A program made the position numbers and the translations under genes. From contig JAMWDE010000007.1 in NCBI GenBank assembly GCA_023818905.1, forward strand, positions 6,982 through 14,116: 7,135 nt of DNA, in the 5' to 3' direction. This stretch comes from Candidatus Omnitrophota bacterium (GTDB taxonomy: Bacteria; Omnitrophota; Gorgyraeia; Gygaellales; Profunditerraquicolaceae). Of the stretch, positions 1-6,140 are shown piece by piece. The notes below the pieces were generated by a model that did not search any database, was not told the DNA's origin, and saw only the letters and a list, made by a program, of their open reading frames with translations. Position 1 is the stretch's first letter. The number at the start of each line of letters is the position of its first letter.

Positions 1-75
1 TTTAGAGAGTACTATATTGAATCGCATAGAAAAGAGATATTAAGAGTTAGTGATCAAGATAACATAAGGAGGTGA
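1..75 (+). CDS. Possible C-terminal end of an upstream gene (partial)
   Basis: The first frame is open from the window edge to a TGA at 73-75 and encodes about 24 residues ending in DQDNIRR. The other two plus-strand frames hit stops within the first 42 bases. The peptide is charged and helix-like (FREYYIESHRKEILRV), which is plausible for a protein C-terminus but too short to identify. The stop codon lies inside the strong ribosome binding site of the next gene, an arrangement typical of genes in one operon. An open frame of this length could also arise by chance, so this is a tentative call. Confidence 0.35.
   Translation, partial: FREYYIESHRKEILRVSDQDNIRR
66..75 (+). promoter_or_regulatory. 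Near-perfect Shine-Dalgarno for the bactofilin gene
   Basis: AAGGAGGTGA lies 7 bases before the ATG at 83 and matches the anti-Shine-Dalgarno end of 16S rRNA almost completely. It fixes the start of the bactofilin gene. It is the strongest ribosome binding site in the window and contrasts with the weak or absent sites before larB, the FmdE-like gene, acsC and cooC. Confidence 0.85.
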
Positions 76-82
76 ATCTTAT

Positions 83-586
83 ATGGCATTTAAGAAGAAG
101 TTGGAAGAAAAGATTTTAGATGTGGACGCTGAAATGCAGGGAAACCTTATTTTTAAGGAACCAGTAAATCTGCGTATCAATGGAAAGTTTCAAGGAAACC
201 TTGAAGTAAGAGGCAATCTTACCATTGGCTCGTCTGCCTTTGTGTCGGGTGACATCGTGGGAGAGAATATCGTGATAGGAGGAAAGGTTAAAGGTAAGAT
301 AAACGCTAAGGACAGATTAACATTACTACCCACTGCGATTGTGGAGGGGGAGATATACCCCTCAAGATTAAATGTGGCAGAAGGTGCGATATTAGAAGGA
401 AAATGTTATATGCTTCATGATTTTCTTAGTGTGGAGGAATTAGCGCGTTATTTAGATATAGATTTAAATTCTATATTGGAATGGGCGACTGCAGGAAAGT
501 TACCAGGCATAAAGGAAGGTGATAGCTGGAAATTTGAAAGAAAAGCTATAGATTCTTGGGTTAGTGCCGGAAAGGTAGGTAAATAA
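83..586 (+). CDS. Bactofilin with C-terminal excisionase/MerR-like HTH domain
   Basis: This 167-residue protein has two parts. Residues about 14-109 form a bactofilin domain: short beta-strand repeats with regularly spaced glycines and hydrophobics (for example QGNLEVRGNLTIGSSAFVSG and GGKVKGKINAKDRLTLLPTA), as in the right-handed beta-helix of these polymer-forming bacterial cytoskeletal proteins. Residues about 113-161 (FLSVEELARYLDID onward, ending AIDSWVSAGK) match the small winged HTH of the excisionase/MerR-like class, usually annotated helix_turn_helix type 17. There is no signal peptide or membrane segment, so it should be cytoplasmic. Known bactofilins polymerise without nucleotide and scaffold membrane-associated proteins. 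The fused HTH could bind DNA or a protein partner; that is inference. The start is set by the ribosome binding site at 66-75. The next gene carries a related HTH plus a membrane anchor, which suggests the two act together. Confidence is high for the bactofilin fold and good for the HTH; the function is unknown. Confidence 0.85.
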   Translation: MAFKKKLEEKILDVDAEMQGNLIFKEPVNLRINGKFQGNLEVRGNLTIGSSAFVSGDIVGENIVIGGKVKGKINAKDRLTLLPTAIVEGEIYPSRLNVAEGAILEGKCYMLHDFLSVEELARYLDIDLNSILEWATAGKLPGIKEGDSWKFERKAIDSWVSAGKVGK

Positions 587-623
587 TTTTTGATTACAGA
601 TAGGATAGAAAGGTTTTGAGACG

Positions 624-950
624 ATGTCAGAGGAAAAGCTTTTAACCATAAGAGATGTCTCTTTAATTTTGGGCATATCTGAAAAAGAAGTAATTGAATT
701 GGCAGAGAATGGTAAAATTCCTGCCTACAAGATAGGTGGTGTATATCTAAGATTTAAACGCCATCAGATAGAGGAGTTCAAAAAAACCTTTAAACCTTCT
801 AATCAAAATACTAATACATCTGTTTTATACCATAATAGAAATGTAAGCTTTAAAGACAAAGTCAGTGATTTCTTTTATTTTAACGATTTTTATATCTTAG
901 CAGCCTTAATTATTCTTATAATCCTTTTAATTATATTTAAAAAATATTAA
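624..950 (+). CDS. Excisionase-type HTH protein with C-terminal membrane anchor
   Basis: This is a 108-residue protein. Residues about 5-55 are an excisionase/MerR-like HTH with the usual layout: LLTIRDVSLILGIS (helix-turn-helix), ENGKIPAYKIGG (wing with the common GKIPAYKIG signature), then a closing RHQIEEFKK helix. A polar linker (about 57-85, rich in Asn, Ser and Thr) leads to one strongly hydrophobic helix (about 88-105, mostly Ile and Leu) that ends in KKY. The protein would therefore be held in the membrane by its tail with the HTH in the cytoplasm. A weak GAAAGG at 608-613, 10 bases before the ATG, may serve as ribosome binding site. The gene follows the bactofilin gene after 37 bases with no terminator between. 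Its HTH resembles the one fused to that bactofilin. True phage excisionases lack such an anchor and no integrase is nearby, so a recombination role is unlikely. No specific function can be assigned. Confidence 0.78.
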   Translation: MSEEKLLTIRDVSLILGISEKEVIELAENGKIPAYKIGGVYLRFKRHQIEEFKKTFKPSNQNTNTSVLYHNRNVSFKDKVSDFFYFNDFYILAALIILIILLIIFKKY

Positions 951-965
951 TCTTGGTGCATACCG

Positions 966-1631
966 ATGTCAAAATACGGTTTCTCTGATTTAGGTTTTGC
1001 TAAATTAGATATAGATAGAAAAATACGCAGAGGATTTGCAGAGGTTATATATTGTCCTGGCAAAACCCCCCGTCATCTAAAAGAGATTATTTCAGAGCTA
1101 CTTAAGAATAAGCAGGAAGCAGTGCTTACAAAACTAAAGGAAGAGGATTTCAGGTATCTTAAGAGGACATTTCCAAGGTTAAAATACAATCCTTCTGCAA
1201 AGCTGGCTTACATAAATAAAAATATCAAACCTTCTAACAGAGGGTTGGTAGTAGTAATTTCGGCCGGTACCTCTGATATGCCTGTAGCTGAGGAGGCAGT
1301 TGTAACCTTAAAGATAATGGGTAATAAGGTAATTAAATTATACGATGTGGGTGTAGCAGGGATTCATCGTCTGATGCATTATATTGAGATATTGAGAAAA
1401 GCAAAAGTAATTATTGTGGTAGCAGGTATGGAAGGTGCTTTGGCAAGCTTGGTAAGTGGATTGGTAAGTTGCCCTGTGATTGCTGTGCCCACCAGTTGTG
1501 GTTATGGCGCAAGCTTTGGGGGTTTATCTGCACTTTTGACTATGCTCAATAGTTGTTCGCCAGGCGTGGCAGTAGTAAATATTGATAATGGTTTTGGCGC
1601 AGGTTACTTTGCGAGTCTTATTAATAGATAG
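966..1631 (+). CDS. larB: LarB-family nickel-pincer cofactor biosynthesis protein
   Basis: This 221-residue protein is homologous to LarB, the NaAD carboxylase/hydrolase of the nickel-pincer nucleotide (NPN) pathway. LarB carboxylates the pyridinium ring of nicotinic acid adenine dinucleotide and releases AMP to give the biscarboxylic mononucleotide intermediate. The N-terminal part carries the RRGFAEVIYCPGKTP segment (21-35). The C-terminal PurE-like domain (about 92-221) carries ISAGTSDMPVAEEA (98-111), DVGVAGIHRL (127-136), VVAGMEGALASLVSGLV, PTSCGYGASFGGLSALLTML and VNIDNGFGAGY. The Cys in MLNSCSPG (C197) sits at the same distance from the C-terminus as the catalytic Cys of characterised LarB, as far as I recall it. 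The length is slightly below the usual 240-250 residues, with the loss at the N-terminus. It starts 15 bases after the membrane-anchored HTH gene with only a weak GGTG-like ribosome binding site. The partners larA, larC and larE are not in the window, so the product made here is uncertain; PurE itself is a less likely reading because of the LarB-specific motifs. Confidence 0.88.
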   Translation: MSKYGFSDLGFAKLDIDRKIRRGFAEVIYCPGKTPRHLKEIISELLKNKQEAVLTKLKEEDFRYLKRTFPRLKYNPSAKLAYINKNIKPSNRGLVVVISAGTSDMPVAEEAVVTLKIMGNKVIKLYDVGVAGIHRLMHYIEILRKAKVIIVVAGMEGALASLVSGLVSCPVIAVPTSCGYGASFGGLSALLTMLNSCSPGVAVVNIDNGFGAGYFASLINR

Positions 1632-1636
1632 ATTGG

Positions 1637-2056
1637 ATGTCGGATAACAGAATAACTCTAAAAGAGGCAGAGAGATTCCATGGACATGTTGGTCCTTACT
1701 TAATTTTGGGGATTTTGGCAGGTGAATTGGCGATTAATAAACTGAACTTCAAAAGATATTTTGACTTAGAGGTTAAGGTATCAGGAGTAGATAAAAAACC
1801 AAAATCCTGTATAATAGATGGGTTACAGTTGTCTACAGGAGCAACTTATGGAAAAGGTAACATTTATAAGATGCCAGGTAGAAGGTTGGGGATTCTGTTC
1901 ACTGAGCGAAAGAGCGGAAGGAAGATTAAATTAAATATAAAAGGAGACCTAATTAAAAGAATTTATGCCTTAAAAGGACATTTTGATTCAGAAAGATTGG
2001 CTAGAGAGCTTTATAAAACAAATCCTCTTAAAATATTTGACATAAAAATATTATAA
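1637..2056 (+). CDS. Stand-alone FmdE-family protein without zinc ribbon
   Basis: This 139-residue protein is related to the FmdE/FwdE domain (named after subunit E of formylmethanofuran dehydrogenase). Family marks are the N-terminal RFHGHVGPYLILG segment (H15 and H17) and the SCIIDGLQLSTGATYGKGN block (57-75), which keeps C58, D61, T67, G68 and GKGN. The second Cys expected in the TGCT motif is Ala here (A69). The protein ends soon after the core domain, so the C-terminal zinc ribbon found in many archaeal members is missing. No formylmethanofuran dehydrogenase catalytic subunit is nearby, and the pathway in this window is the folate-linked bacterial type, so the methanofuran name should not be taken literally. 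The gene starts 5 bases after the larB stop and ends 2 bases before acsC, with no clear ribosome binding site, which suggests translational coupling. The HxH and Cys residues suggest metal binding, possibly in handling or trafficking, but this is inference. Confidence 0.8.
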   Translation: MSDNRITLKEAERFHGHVGPYLILGILAGELAINKLNFKRYFDLEVKVSGVDKKPKSCIIDGLQLSTGATYGKGNIYKMPGRRLGILFTERKSGRKIKLNIKGDLIKRIYALKGHFDSERLARELYKTNPLKIFDIKIL

Positions 2057-2058
2057 CT

Positions 2059-3387
2059 ATGGCTCTTTCAGGATTAGATATCTATAAGCTTTTACCTAAA
2101 ACCAACTGTCGCGAGTGTGGTTTTGTTACCTGTCTGGCGTTTGCTATGCAGTTGGCAAAGAAAGCGGTAAGTGTTGATAAGTGTCCATACCTAAGTCAAC
2201 AGGCAAAACAGATTCTGGAGACATCAAGTCTACCCCCCATAAAACTGGTTACGATTGGAACAGGTGAAAATAGGCTTGAGGTTGGTAATGAGAATGTGCT
2301 TTTTCGTCATGAGGAGAAATTTTATCATCCGTGTGGCATAGGATTTATAATCGACGATGACTTACCAGAGGAACAGATAAAACAGAGATTGGAAAAGATT
2401 AACAGTTTTAGATTTGAGCGCGTAGGTCAGAATTTGCAAGTGAATCTTGTGGCTATAAGACAGACCGGTGATAAGACCCAGTGGCTTAAAGCCTTAAGAT
2501 TAGTTTCAGATAACACTTCTTTATCTCTTGTCTTGATGATAAAAGACCTGGAAGGTCTAAATGAGGCCTTAGAGATTACTCGGGATAAGAAACCTTTGGT
2601 TTATTGCGCTACCGAAAATAATCTTACCGAGTTTTCTAAATTGGTTCAAGATCATAATGTAGTGGTAGGAGTTTGTGCCAAAGATTTAGATACTATTTCT
2701 GAGATTACCAAGGTATTGGATGCCCAAGGTATTAAAGAATTAGTATTGGATACTGGCAAAAAAAGCATTTCAGACAAAATCTGGGATTTAACTCAGATAA
2801 GAAGGCAAGCGCTTAAAAGGTCCAACCGCAGTTTGGGTTACCCATCGTTAGTAATAGTTGACCGTCAAGACCCTTACCAGGAAGCCATAGAGGCAGCTAC
2901 CTACATTTTAAAATATGCAGGTATAGTCTTAATAGGAAGTGCAGAGTCTTGGCAAATCCTGTCACTTTTGACCTTAAGGCAGAATATCTATACTGACCCT
3001 CAGAAGCCTTTACAGATTGAGGCAAAATTGTATCCTGTGGGTCAAGTCTCACATGAATCTCCTGTTTTAGTAACCACCAATTTCTCTCTTACCTATTACA
3101 CAGTTTTAGGAGAAGTAGAGGCAAGCAAAGTTCCCTCTTATATTGTAAGCGTAGACACAGAGGGTATGTCTGTTTTGACTGCTTGGGCTGCAGAAAAGTT
3201 TACACCCGAAAAGATCACTGAGTCAGTTACCAAATTTGGATTAAAAGATGTGGTGTCACATAACAGATTGATTATCCCTGGTTATGTAGCGGTGATGAGT
3301 GGCGACCTTGAAGATAAATCTGGTTGGAAAGTAATAGTGGGACCAAAAGAGGCAGCAGGGATTCCTGCATTTCTAAAGAATATTTAA
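2059..3387 (+). CDS. acsC: Corrinoid iron-sulfur protein, large (gamma) subunit AcsC
   Basis: This is the large subunit of the corrinoid iron-sulfur protein (CoFeSP), which carries the methyl group between AcsE and acetyl-CoA synthase. The N-terminal domain (about 1-57) has the 4Fe-4S motif with C17, C20, C25 and C42 (TNCRECGFVTCLAFAM then DKCPY); this low-potential cluster reduces the cobamide. A TIM-barrel domain follows (about 60-320), including LLTLRQNIYTDPQKPLQ and TTNFSLTYYTVLGEVEASKV. The C-terminal cobamide-binding domain contains VSVDTEGMSVLTAW (363-376), with T374 at the position facing the lower side of cobalt in a characterised homologue (recalled), and GWKVIVGPKEAAGIPAF. The length of 442 is close to the roughly 446 of the Moorella protein and nothing appears truncated. 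The protein is cytoplasmic. The ATG lies 2 bases after the FmdE-like stop and has no visible ribosome binding site, so translation probably depends on the upstream gene. Its partner acsD is separated from it by two accessory genes. Confidence 0.96.
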   Translation: MALSGLDIYKLLPKTNCRECGFVTCLAFAMQLAKKAVSVDKCPYLSQQAKQILETSSLPPIKLVTIGTGENRLEVGNENVLFRHEEKFYHPCGIGFIIDDDLPEEQIKQRLEKINSFRFERVGQNLQVNLVAIRQTGDKTQWLKALRLVSDNTSLSLVLMIKDLEGLNEALEITRDKKPLVYCATENNLTEFSKLVQDHNVVVGVCAKDLDTISEITKVLDAQGIKELVLDTGKKSISDKIWDLTQIRRQALKRSNRSLGYPSLVIVDRQDPYQEAIEAATYILKYAGIVLIGSAESWQILSLLTLRQNIYTDPQKPLQIEAKLYPVGQVSHESPVLVTTNFSLTYYTVLGEVEASKVPSYIVSVDTEGMSVLTAWAAEKFTPEKITESVTKFGLKDVVSHNRLIIPGYVAVMSGDLEDKSGWKVIVGPKEAAGIPAFLKNI

Positions 3388-3411
3388 TATTTCGGATATA
3401 TTTGGTGAGGG

Positions 3412-5337
3412 ATGGAGAAATTCAAGATCACATTTTATCCTGATAATAAAACAGTAGAAGTGGATAAGGGTAAAACTATCCTTTCTGCGAGTATATCTGC
3501 AGGTATAAATATCGCCTCCAGTTGTGGTGGTGATGGAGTTTGCGGAAGATGCAAGGTTATTGTAAAGAAAGGAGAGGTCATTTCACATCCTACAGGAAGG
3601 ATCAGTTTAGAAGAAAGAAGACAGGGTGTATATCTTGCTTGCCTTACTGCTATCCAGAGTGACTTAGAGGTTGAGATCCCTCCTGAATCAAGGTTAGATT
3701 TTGATAAACTTACACCTGAAGAGATAGATTTAAGATTAAAAGGACTCTTTTCAGATTTAGAGGAAATAGAGCCATCAAAATCTGTTTTGTCTGAAGACAT
3801 CTTTGTGCATTCTCCCTTAGCCACGAAACTGTATCTGGAGTTACCCAAACCAAATCTAAATGATAGGGTTAGTGATTTGGAAAGATTGTATAGACAGATA
3901 AATCGGATACAGGAGATTCCTATTATGCAAACAGGTCTAGCTAATATCAGGCGCTTAGGAGAACTGTTGCGGTCATCTGATTGGAAGGTTACAGTTACAT
4001 TGGGCAAACGTAACGGAACTACAGAGATTGTGCTTATAGAACCAGGTGATACTACCCAAAAAAATTTTGGTTTGGCTTTTGATATAGGCACCACTACTAT
4101 CTGTGGCCAACTGTTGGATTTAAATACCAAGAAGGTATTGGGAACAAAGGCGACTTATAACAGGCAGGCTACTTTTGGTAGCGATGTGATTACGCGTATA
4201 GTCTATGCCCAAAGACAGGAAGGTTTAGAGAAACTACACCATGCGGTAGTTGATACCATGAATGAGATGATACAGGAGTTGGTACGAGAACGCAGTATAG
4301 ACCTCAACGATGTAAATTGTATCCTGTGCGCAGGCAATACCACAATGATACATCTTCTTCTGAGGGTTGACCCCACCTATATCAGAAGAGAACCGTACGT
4401 CCCTACAGCAAATTTTGTTCCTACTATCCGTGCTGCAGAAGCAGGCATTAAGATAAATCCTCGAGGTTTACTCTCCTGCGTTCCTGGTGTTTCAAGTTAT
4501 GTAGGTGGAGATGTAGTTGCAGGGGTACTATCATGTGGATTAGACAAGGAAAAGGATTTATGTATTTTAATAGATGTAGGCACGAATGGTGAGATTGTTT
4601 TGGGCAATAGAGAATTTTTAGTTTCTTGTTCCGCCTCAGCAGGACCTGCATTTGAAGGAAGTGGCGTAAGCTGTGGTATGAGGGCAGCTAAAGGAGCGAT
4701 ACAGGAGGTAAAGATTGACAAAAATTTCGCTGTGAATTACACAACTATAGGAGGAGTTAAACCAACAGGGATATGCGGTTCCGGATACATTGATATAGTA
4801 GCACAGATGTTAAATGTAGGCCTTATTGATAAAGATGGAAAGATAAGACCAATAGAACATCCTCGTATACAGATAGACCAGGAAGGCAGAAAGTTCGTAG
4901 TTGTCTTTAAAGAGGAGACCCAAACCGGACATGATATCGTGATTACGGAGGCAGATATAGAGAATATCAAACGTGCAAAGGCAGCAATTTATTCAGCGGT
5001 TGTAATTTTAACGAAATATATGAACTTAGATTTGGCAAAGATAAAAAAACTTTTTATTGCAGGAGGTTTTGGTACGTATCTAAATATAGATAACGCTATA
5101 CGCATAGGTCTCTTACCTGATTTGGAAAGGGATAGATTTTTATTCGTAGGCAACAGTTCTTTAGTTGGAGCAAGTGCAATACTACTTTCTTGTGAAGCAA
5201 TGAAAAAGGCAAATGAGGTCGCCAAGAAGATGACCTATATTGAGTTATCTGTTGAACCGGGATACATGGATGAGTATATGGCAGCTTTATTTTTTCCACA
5301 TACAGATTTAGCTAAATTTCCGAGTATAACGGTATAA
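3412..5337 (+). CDS. acsV: Reductive activator of CoFeSP (RACo/AcsV, ASKHA ATPase)
   Basis: RACo uses ATP to drive electrons into inactive Co(II) CoFeSP and return it to Co(I). The 641 residues show the known domain order. Residues about 1-90 are a plant-type 2Fe-2S ferredoxin domain with C38, C44, C47 and C77 (SSCGGDGVCGRCKV and LACLT). A linker and middle domain follow (about 90-210). From about residue 218 is an ASKHA ATPase/dimerisation domain (DUF4445-type) opening with FGLAFDIGTTT (D224, G226). Further nucleotide-site motifs are LCAGNTTMIHLLL (about 305-317), YVGGDVVAGVLSCG (from 363), LIDVGTNGEIVLG (386-398) and LFIAGGFGTYLNID (547-560). The length matches the usual 600-650 residues. 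A GGTGAGG run at 3404-3410 may act as ribosome binding site although it is very close to the ATG. Its place directly after acsC supports CoFeSP as the substrate, rather than the activators of methylamine or O-demethylase corrinoid proteins, which share the same fold. Confidence 0.94.
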   Translation: MEKFKITFYPDNKTVEVDKGKTILSASISAGINIASSCGGDGVCGRCKVIVKKGEVISHPTGRISLEERRQGVYLACLTAIQSDLEVEIPPESRLDFDKLTPEEIDLRLKGLFSDLEEIEPSKSVLSEDIFVHSPLATKLYLELPKPNLNDRVSDLERLYRQINRIQEIPIMQTGLANIRRLGELLRSSDWKVTVTLGKRNGTTEIVLIEPGDTTQKNFGLAFDIGTTTICGQLLDLNTKKVLGTKATYNRQATFGSDVITRIVYAQRQEGLEKLHHAVVDTMNEMIQELVRERSIDLNDVNCILCAGNTTMIHLLLRVDPTYIRREPYVPTANFVPTIRAAEAGIKINPRGLLSCVPGVSSYVGGDVVAGVLSCGLDKEKDLCILIDVGTNGEIVLGNREFLVSCSASAGPAFEGSGVSCGMRAAKGAIQEVKIDKNFAVNYTTIGGVKPTGICGSGYIDIVAQMLNVGLIDKDGKIRPIEHPRIQIDQEGRKFVVVFKEETQTGHDIVITEADIENIKRAKAAIYSAVVILTKYMNLDLAKIKKLFIAGGFGTYLNIDNAIRIGLLPDLERDRFLFVGNSSLVGASAILLSCEAMKKANEVAKKMTYIELSVEPGYMDEYMAALFFPHTDLAKFPSITV

Positions 5338-5363
5338 CTTTCTATTAGCAATAATTAACAATA

Positions 5364-6140
5364 ATGGGGTATATAATCGCGGTTGCTGGTAAGGGTGGTA
5401 CAGGAAAAACAACCATAGCAGCGCTACTAGTAAGAATTATCAAAGAGAAAAGAAGAGGTGAAATTTTAGCAGTGGATGCAGATCCCAACAGCAATCTGGC
5501 TGAAAACTTAGGCTTAAAACCAAGACAGACAATTGGACAGATACTGGATGAGGTATCAGCTCATCCTGAGGATATTCCCCCGGGAGTTTCTAAGGATAGA
5601 TTTATTGAATATAAAATTCATCATAATGTTATAGAGGAGGCAGATGGTTTTGATATACTTACCATGGGCAGACCAGAAGGTCCAGGTTGCTACTGTTATG
5701 TAAACAATGTCTTAAGAGGCATTATGACCAAACTTATTAAGAATTATAGATACATCATTATAGATAACGAGGCAGGTTTAGAGCATCTTTCCCGTCGCAC
5801 TACGCGCACGGCAGATGTATTTCTGGTAATTTCTGATGCTACATCGGTGGGTTTAAGGTCAGCCAGAAGAATAATTGAGCTTGTTCAGGAATTATCAATA
5901 GATATAAAGAAAAAGGTCTTGATAATCAATCGTTGCGATTCACAGAGGCAAGTAGATATAGATAAGATGCTCCAGAGAGAAAATATACAGACTGGGTTAG
6001 AGTTTATTGGTTGTATACCTCAAGACCAAGGCATCCTTGACATAAGCCTTAATGGAGGTTCTTTATTAGATTTAGCGGATGATGCAGTAAGTATTAATAC
6101 TTTACGTAAGATAGGAGACAGGATATGCCCATCGATCTAA
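5364..6140 (+). CDS. cooC: CooC/AcsF-type nickel-insertion ATPase for CODH/ACS
   Basis: This is a 258-residue MinD/ParA-class (SIMIBI) ATPase of the CooC family, which matures the nickel sites of CO dehydrogenase and, as AcsF, of acetyl-CoA synthase. The deviant Walker A motif GKGGTGKTT (9-17) carries the signature lysine K10, and VDADPNSNLAENLG (37-50) is the switch I region. GPGCYCYVNN (107-115) holds the C109-x-C111 pair that in CooC dimers binds Ni(II) or Zn(II) at the subunit interface. YIIIDNEAGLEHLSRRT (130-146) is the Walker B/switch II region typical of CooC rather than of cell-division MinD. The protein is cytoplasmic. No Shine-Dalgarno is visible in the 26 bases after RACo, which are AT-rich (attaacaataatg). 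The 3' end overlaps acsD. Sequence alone does not separate a CODH-specific CooC from an ACS-specific AcsF. Confidence 0.94.
   Translation: MGYIIAVAGKGGTGKTTIAALLVRIIKEKRRGEILAVDADPNSNLAENLGLKPRQTIGQILDEVSAHPEDIPPGVSKDRFIEYKIHHNVIEEADGFDILTMGRPEGPGCYCYVNNVLRGIMTKLIKNYRYIIIDNEAGLEHLSRRTTRTADVFLVISDATSVGLRSARRIIELVQELSIDIKKKVLIINRCDSQRQVDIDKMLQRENIQTGLEFIGCIPQDQGILDISLNGGSLLDLADDAVSINTLRKIGDRICPSI
6113..6117 (+). promoter_or_regulatory. Ribosome binding site deciding the acsD start
   Basis: AGGAG inside the 3' end of cooC lies 7 bases before the ATG at 6125. A second in-frame ATG at 6140 overlaps the cooC stop as TAATG, but the same site would then be 22 bases away. The spacing favours 6125 as the main start, with 6140 as a possible coupled restart that would remove only five residues. 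Confidence 0.65.

Noticed and set aside
1..60. Possible sigma-70 promoter upstream of the bactofilin gene (TTGAAT near 17 and GATATT near 35)
   Set aside because: The two hexamers are only about 12 bases apart, too close for a normal promoter, and AT-rich sequence gives such matches by chance. The region also seems to be the coding end of an upstream gene.
587..623. Terminator or regulatory hairpin between the bactofilin and membrane HTH genes
   Set aside because: A TTTTT run follows the bactofilin stop but no GC-rich inverted repeat precedes it, so an intrinsic terminator is not supported.
624..770. Phage or plasmid excisionase suggesting a mobile element
   Set aside because: The HTH resembles excisionases, but there is no integrase, attachment repeat or insertion sequence nearby, and the protein carries a membrane anchor not expected for an excisionase.
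1637..2056. Evidence for a methanofuran-dependent (archaeal) C1 pathway from the FmdE-like gene
   Set aside because: FmdE-domain proteins occur widely in bacteria without methanofuran. No catalytic Fmd/Fwd subunit is present and the neighbouring acs genes are of the bacterial folate-linked type.
3435..4130. Long open frame on the minus strand (231 codons) inside the RACo gene
   Set aside because: It lies fully antisense to a clearly conserved coding sequence, its translation shows low-complexity Ser/Pro/Leu-rich sequence with no recognisable domain, and every real gene here is on the plus strand.
4448..5299. Several short minus-strand open frames in the second half of RACo
   Set aside because: They overlap each other and the ASKHA ATPase domain, show no family motifs, and are best explained as by-products of codon bias in the true gene.
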